This document shows, piece by piece, positions 57,394 to 64,000 of a stretch of 64,000 nt of DNA. The translations under genes were made by a program, and so were the position numbers. The DNA comes from Purshia tridentata. Its lineage: Eukaryota > Streptophyta > Magnoliopsida > Rosales > Rosaceae. The first letter of the stretch is position 1. Every line of letters starts with the position of its first letter. Below the pieces are notes generated by a model that worked only from the letters and a program-made list of their open reading frames with translations, did no database searches and had not been told where the DNA came from. Location of the stretch: the NCBI GenBank assembly GCA_003254885.1, contig QANT01007714.1, positions 1-64,000 of the forward strand, given 5' to 3'.

Positions 57394-60329
57394 TGGATTC
57401 ACCTACCATGTGGCCAGGGATGTCAAAGGCTTGAGGTCATCTGTCTGCGTTCACATTTGGAAGATGAGTTTCATATTATGATCAACATATTGAATGTTAC
57501 ATTTGACTGCCCCGCAGTTTTGTTGAAGGTTAAACATTTCTTTATTGGACTCAGTGAGTTTCTGAACTCATCTAAGTTTGATGGTAGCTTTTGCATTCTG
57601 TTTTAATCTATTTTTTGAAAATTTTTGTATTCAGTTTTATGGGCTGGTACAATCTTAAGTGTTTGCTGTAGTTTCTGTGATGGCCTATGCCAATGAGAGT
57701 CTTCCTATTTATGTTTATTGTAGCCTTTGTGCCAAAGGGTGCCTTTTCTCTTTAGTTATATTTTCCTTTCCAGTTATTTATGATTCATTACTTTATTTCT
57801 TTCTCTAAATTGAAATGTGCTATGTTCATATACTTACGATGGTCCATATACTGGCATTATTTAGTGGTGTTCAGGAAGAGTGAACATTGCTGATTGCCGA
57901 GATGCTGTACTAGCTGTTGGTGCTATTTTTTCTACACAAATGGTAGATGTCAATATGTCATGTCCATGCTGATTGCAGTCTGGTCTTAACCTGTTTTGCT
58001 TTGATGAAACTCTGGTTGGTAAGAGTAAAACTCACAATTTCAGTCTTATATCCATGGGGTATTTACGTTTTTTTTTTTCTTCCCCTGATCACTCGCTGAT
58101 TTTAAAAGTTTGGTCCTGTAAAGGAAATCCTCGATGCTGTGGTTGACTAAAGTTGATTGGAATTCACCTGCCATTGCATGTAGCTGATGCAGCTTATATG
58201 AAAATACATTGGCTTTGATTTTTAATTTTGGGAAACAGGGGGGAATTGGGGTGTTAATGGGTATCATCAGTTAACTGTTGCTGGCTGTCTCTGCAATTAT
58301 AGGACTGGTCCATATTTCGTGAGTCATGCCCTTGTTGAGTATTGGTACATGATATATATACGTAAATAGTTCACAAGGTACTTGTTCAGCTGCGTGTAAG
58401 AGTACATCTAGTTTCTGCAAGTTGTTAACCTTGTTGTATAATCATTTTTCAATAAGATATGTAACTGTTGTCTATCATTCTGTTGAATTTCTTTTGGGTC
58501 TTGGTCCAATATGCTGATATCCCTCCTAAGTATCTGGATGTAATGTTTAATTATTCTTGTCTTCAATGCACGCATGGTGGTGCTACTTAATAAACCTGTT
58601 CACAAAAAGCCTGAGTAGCCTTTTTCTTGGGCCATACGGCCCAATATATTTATTTATAAAGTGATGTAGATTTTGGAGATGTTTCCAAAATGTTGTGTTA
58701 TTCACTCTATTATGAACTTAATGATTCGGTCATGTCATCAGTCATCACTAGCTAAGTTCAAAAAGCTGATGAATATTCCGTCGGGACATTTTGTTTTACA
58801 ATGCATGAAAGTTAAGTTGCGCTGGTCCTACGCTGCCAAAGTTGTCTAGCTTGTTATTTATATATATGTCGTATACTTGGTTTTTTCCTGGAAATGTCAC
58901 ACATCTCATATGTGAGTGACATATGGATGTCTTAATCTCTTGATCAAATAACTGGAGGTAGGGTAAGTTCTCATAACTGGAGTACTTCATTTTATCTGTC
59001 TTTGCTTAGGTAACCATTTTTATTCAGTTCATTAATTTAATTTAAGCTTATTATTAACTAATTATTAGTTTTGTGGTATTTTTCTTCACTTTGCTAGAAG
59101 ATATGGATTTCCCATCCGTAATAAAAAAAAATACCTTTTAAAAATGTAGATAAAAAATAAGGATGTTGAATGACTGGCCGGCATACGTCATTGCCATAAT
59201 AAGAAACAATATACACGTTCAACCCAACACCCAAATGTATAATACAACTGCGATCAGTCCAATTAGTGTTAAACAAAAAATGAACCCAACAAAGAGAAGA
59301 GTACATAATTAGATTAAATAAATAGGAAACTTTTTATGAAGTCAAAGTTGCGAAACAATTGAAAACTAGGCCATGACTTAGTCAATGGTTACGTGCCTTT
59401 CTACATTATCTCCTGGATCATATTCCTAACCACCTTGTCGCATGTCCTTTTTGGGCAGCTTATTACGGAACTCAACGATATAATATGGGTGATTCTATTT
59501 TAAATCTAGAAAATTATTCACTTATTAGGTCCTTTATTTATTTGGTTTTGACTTTTGAATTGAATATATGATCTTTTATAAATTCTTTGATCCCCTCATT
59601 TTTCGTAATCTTCCTTTTCAAATATCAAACATAAAAAGAAAAATCATCACCATAGTTAGTGATGACCATAATGGCCATGGTATCGCCATGGAACTTAGGC
59701 ATGGGTGTCCATGGCCAAAGGGAGGGAGGAGGAGGGGATGAGAGTAGAAGATCTTTATTTTTATTTTTATTTTTTTGAACTTCTAAAGGATATAATTGAA
59801 TTTTAAATTTAACAAATAAATACATAAAATATTGATATTTTTCGGGCTTAAATACGATCACCTTAAAATGTTTAGTAATTAAGGTTATTATTAGAAAATA
59901 ATTAAATAGAAGCTTAAAAGGATGGTCACTATGTCTGTACATAACACAACATTTACATTAAGTTGGAAAATACATGTATATGATTCACAGTAAAATTGGA
60001 TACATACTAGGCTTGGATTTTCTGCTGTAAAAAATGCATTTGTAATGCTCTTTCAATTTCAACCATGTCTGGCTCCAATATTAAATTTGAAAATGAAGTT
60101 GGCCAACAAAAACAGATAATAATATTCTCTAAGAAATCCTTATGGTACCTACCTCCCTTAACAATGGACTAGCTTGTTAACAATAAACACATAAAACAAC
60201 AAGAAAACACTTTACAAGTTCATCAAGTGCTCTACAATTTCTTAGAGGAACAGATCCAACAGAAGGTACGTACGTAGAATGCTAATCATAATATTAGTGA
60301 GGTGTTAAACCATTCATTACTAGCACACC
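57394..60329. other. SC35 3' flank and receptor-kinase upstream region
   Basis: About 57394-57800 should be SC35 3' UTR. From 58000 to 60300 I see no gene. The DNA is A+T rich, and the last few hundred bases must hold the kinase promoter; no clear TATA box could be singled out. CGTACGTAC near 60266 is a short palindrome. Confidence 0.45.
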
Positions 60330-63300
60330 ATGGGAACATCAACCTTTGTGAACTTATGCTCTCTACGTTTCTTCATCATGTTTGCTGTTTTTGCTTCATC
60401 AACCATTTTCCCTTCTGCTACTGCTTCTACCCAAGAAGAAGCTGGTGCTCTTCTCCATTGGAAAACCAGTATTCAAGATCCTTACTCTCTCCTAACTTCA
60501 TGGACTACTGCTCACTTTCCCAACAAAACAAGTCCATGCACTTGGTTTGCCATTTCTTGCAACATTAATGAGAGTACTGTCACCAGTATAAACCTCACTA
60601 ACTCTGGTTTACAAGGTACGCTCCTTGGATTTTCATTCTCGTCGTTTCCAAATCTTGAGTATTTCAATCTCAGCATGAACTCAATATTTGGCATCATCCC
60701 ACCTGAAATCAGTCAACTGTCAAAACTAGTCTATCTTGATTTGTCCACTAATCAGTTGAATGGTTCAATTCCTGCCTCTTTGGGAAATCTGGGCAATCTG
60801 GTTTACTTGAATCTCTATAAGAATTCACTTACTGGTTTCATTCCTCTAGAAATGGGGAACCTTTCCAATTTGGTGGAGCTTTACTTGTGTACCAATAATC
60901 TTACAGGTCCAATCCCATCAAATTTTGTGAACTTGAGAAAGCTAAAAATGCTGTACATGTGTGAGAACAAACTTACTGGTTCCATTCCACTAGAAATAGG
61001 GAAGTTGGTATCTCTCAGCAATCTATGCCTTCACACCAACAACCTTTCTGGTCCTATCCCAGATTCCCTATGTGACCTGAGAAACCTTGTCTTTATCGAA
61101 CTCAACCGGAACAATCTTTCTGGCTCAATCCCGGAAAATATTGGAAACTTGAAGTCTCTTACTGTTCTAAATATTGTGGAGAATCAACTCAGTGGCCCTC
61201 TTCCCAAGTCAATTGGTAATTTGAGAAAATTACAGGTTCTATACATCCGTGACAACCAACTCTCAGGTTCCATTAATCAGGTGATAGGAAATCTCACAAA
61301 ATTGGTTGTGCTGCGAGTTGCCAGAAACAATTTCACTGGTCATTTGCCAGAGAACGTCTGCCAAGGTGGAATGCTTGTAAATTTCACTGCAAATGGCAAT
61401 GGTCTCATTGGTCGAATCCCCAAAAGCTTGAGAAACTGCACAACCTTGTACAGAGTCCGCCTCGATGGAAACCAACTCACTGGAAATATATCTGAAGATT
61501 TTGGTGTCTATCCAAACTTGGATTACATAAATCTAAGTGACAATAAATTTTATGGTGAACTTTCACACAAATGGGGTAGGTCCCTGCAGCTAACAGATTT
61601 TGAGATTGCAGGGAACAATATTACTGGTTCCATACCACCCGAATTTGGAAATTTGACCCAACTGCATTTGCTTAATCTTTCTTCAAATAATTTAGTTGGG
61701 AAGATTCCTAGAGAACTTGGAAAGCTGACCTCTTTAGTGAAGCTTGTACTGAATAACAATCACCTTTCTGCTGGTATACCTTCAGAACTTGGATCATTGA
61801 CTGAACTTGAGTATCTTGACCTGTCCACAAACAACTTGAGCCAGTCAATTCCAAGTAGCCTAGGGAACTTTCTGAAACTGCACCACATGAATTTGAGCAA
61901 CAACAAGTTGAGCCATGGAACCCCATTTCAGTTGGGTAAGTTAATCCAGCTGTCTGTGCTAGATTTGAGTCATAACTCTCTTACTGAAGAGATACCGATG
62001 GAGTTTAGTAATTTGGATAGCTTGGTGACACTAAATCTCTCCCATAATAACCTCTCTGGTGTTATTCCAAATGCTTTTGAAGAATTGCTTGGCTTGGAGT
62101 TTGTCGACATTTCATACAATCAATTATGGGGTCCGATTCCAAAAATCAAAGCATTTGAAGAGGCTCCTATAGAAGCATTGCAAGGAAACAAAGATTTGTG
62201 TGGCAATGCCACAGGCCTACAGCTCTGCTATAATAATCCTGGCGAAAAAAAGTCGAAAATTGGTTTCAAAGTTGTGTACTTAGTCGTGCCGCCTGTGGTG
62301 GGAGCTCTTATAATTGCTTTGTATGGAATTTCCTTCACCTTAAGAAGGAAAAAGAAATGTCAACAAACAGAAGAACGCGACGTGCACCCCAAAGAATTTG
62401 AACTGCGTTCAGTATCAATTTTTTATGGGAAGTTATTGTATGAAGAAATCATAAAAGCAACTGAGGATTTTGATCCTGCATATTGCATTGGAAAGGGTGC
62501 AACTGGAAGTGCTTACAAAGCAAAGCTGCCATCAGATGACTTGGTTGCTGTAAAGAAACTCCACAGTCCTTTTGATCATGGTGAGAGAGGATTTCAGAAG
62601 GAGTTCTTAAACGAGGTAAGGGCATTAACAGAGATACGCCATAGAAACATTGTGCAGCTTTACGGTTTCTGTTCACATTCCAGACACTCGTTTTTGGTTT
62701 ATGAGTACCTTGAAAAGGGCAGCTTGTTTTCAGTCTTGAGCAATGAAGAGGAAGCTAAGAAATTGGATTGGAGTAAAAGGGTGAATATCATTAAAGGTGT
62801 GGCTCATGGCTTGTCGTACATGCACTATGATGTGTTCCCGCCAATTGCTCATCGCGACATATCCAGCAAGAACATTTTGCTGGATGCTGAATATGTGGCT
62901 CACATTTCAGATTTTGGCACTGCTAAGCTTCTAGAGCAGGGCTCATCTAACTGGACTGCCGTTGCAGGCACATTTGGATACGTAGCACCAGGTAACATTA
63001 CACATTCGAATAAGAATATACCTTACATGATCCATCCTTCATATTACAGTTTGGTAACATAACATGTCATACTATATGACATAGAACATTTCTCATGTAT
63101 CTAATCCGTTGTTCTTTATATTTTACATAGATCATAGAACATGAACGTGTGATATCTCTCTTCTTTTGAAATTCTTTATATATGTCACATCTTTTTTGTT
63201 TACCCTTTTTGCAGAGCTTGCTTACTCATGGAGAGTGACCGAGAAATGTGATGTGTATAGCTTTGGAGTGGTAGCACTTGAAGTGATTAAAGGTAAGTAC

Positions 63301-63531
63301 CCGAGCAATCTAGTCGGGTCTTTGTTGTCTCCAGCACTCCGGGAAGGAAAGTTGCCAGGGGAGGTATGGGACGACCGCCTTGAACCTCCCACAGGTAAAA
63401 TTCTGGATGAAATTATTACTATCTTAGCCCTTGCAGTTGCATGCTTACAAGTAAGTCCACAAGCTAGGCCTACCATGCGCGACCTTTCGCAGATTATAAC
63501 ACTAAAAATGTCCCATATTGAGGACAGATAG
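60330..63531 (+). CDS. LRR receptor-like kinase, MIK2-like
   Basis: Two exons, 60330-62991 and 63215-63531, give 992 residues. In order: signal peptide (1 to about 33, ending PSATAS), LRR N-cap ([11 protein letters not shown]), about 22 leucine-rich repeats of the LxxLxLxxNxLxGxIP plant type, a C-terminal cap with paired Cys ([14 protein letters not shown]), one membrane helix (about 648-670, [18 protein letters not shown]) and a basic stop-transfer RRKKK. The kinase domain has [26 protein letters not shown] and APE, so it is a complete RD kinase. The intron splits the APE motif, as in related genes. Arabidopsis MIK2 senses cell-wall damage and SCOOP peptides. The ligand here is unknown, since this clade expands heavily in trees. 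Confidence 0.92.
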
Positions 63532-64000
63532 AGGGCTCAAATTTGTGTTTGGTTGAGACATTTGGAGAGAAGATTTGAGCTTGGATCTACTTAAATTTGT
63601 ATAGCCTAGAGATGTAGCTACCAATATTAACTTAGCTATGTTCCCGTATAGACTCAATTTTGTGTTCAACTCCCACTTGCATATTGTTGTATACAGTAAT
63701 ATAAATATCTTGTAAAAGTATTTAGACATTTGGTATGTGGTCCTGATGTTTTGGTACTTTGCTACCTAATTTCTTTTTGTGGAGCCCCTTACATATAGAT
63801 AGGATGAATAAGAATCGGCCTACAGATTTGTGGCTGTTACTTGATGGTTGACACTTCTTTCCAAATTGATGAGGAAAACCGAAAAAAGGGACTTTCAGAT
63901 CTATCAATTTCATTTTAATGTCAACGAGGAAATGCATTGTTTTCAATGTAATAATATTTTCTTAGAAAAAAATCAAACATCCCCAAAGACTTTGACTGAA
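63532..64000. other. 3' flank of the receptor kinase
   Basis: Probable 3' UTR followed by A+T-rich sequence to the window edge. No further gene is recognised. Confidence 0.5.

Noticed and set aside
1-64000. CRISPR arrays, operons, bacterial terminators or phage genes
   Set aside because: Nothing of the kind is present. The window is eukaryotic with spliced genes throughout; the 31-bp array at 49269 is a palindromic repeat without unique spacers.

Overview
This is a plant nuclear window. Evidence: multi-exon genes with GT-AG introns and A+T-rich intergenic DNA, plant-specific families (an STP sugar transporter, a MIK2-type LRR receptor kinase, the synaptonemal protein ZYP1, CURLY FLAG LEAF 1), and the usual non-autonomous plant transposons. 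Codon use and protein similarity suggest a eudicot; a woody rosid such as a member of the Rosaceae is my guess and is not proven. All exon borders were read by eye from splice signals, reading phase and family knowledge.

Layout. 1-5000 has no convincing gene but holds a MITE (1934-2300), a probable solo LTR (3141-4172) and a fold-back sequence. TRM112/SMO2 (+, coding 6084-6452) is convergent with a TMEM135-like membrane protein (-, 11399-6975, 8 exons). Next come a BTL3-like mitochondrial adenine nucleotide carrier (-, 15983-13059), a Mutator-like non-autonomous element (16357-17754), the meiotic protein ZYP1 (+, 18575-25621, 18 exons), a 107-residue tail-anchored-looking protein (-, 27720-27300), a CCR4-type deadenylase (+, 29089-36432, 11 exons) and a CURLY FLAG LEAF 1-like WW protein (-, 38895-38024). 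About 6 kb of repeat-rich DNA follows. The second half holds an STP5-like hexose transporter (-, 50969-45218) whose first intron carries a second Mutator-like element, a 5'-truncated LINE (52277-52815), a third long-TIR element (53642-54986), the splicing factor SC35 (+, 55644-57393) and a MIK2-like receptor kinase (+, 60330-63531). All ten genes appear intact.

The genes are unrelated housekeeping, meiotic, transport and signalling genes; there is no operon-like logic. The nearness of TRM112/SMO2 and ZYP1 matches Arabidopsis, where SMO2 (At1g22270) lies between ZYP1a and ZYP1b, so this looks like old conserved gene order. The most unusual items are three Mutator-like elements with visible 8-9 bp target duplications (one with a seven-unit array of hairpin-forming repeats and a possible captured F-box fragment), two GC-AG introns with the same donor hexamer in neighbouring genes, a tiny unfamiliar membrane protein, and a block of about 125 bp repeated 10 kb apart. 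I found no previously undescribed biological system that I can defend.
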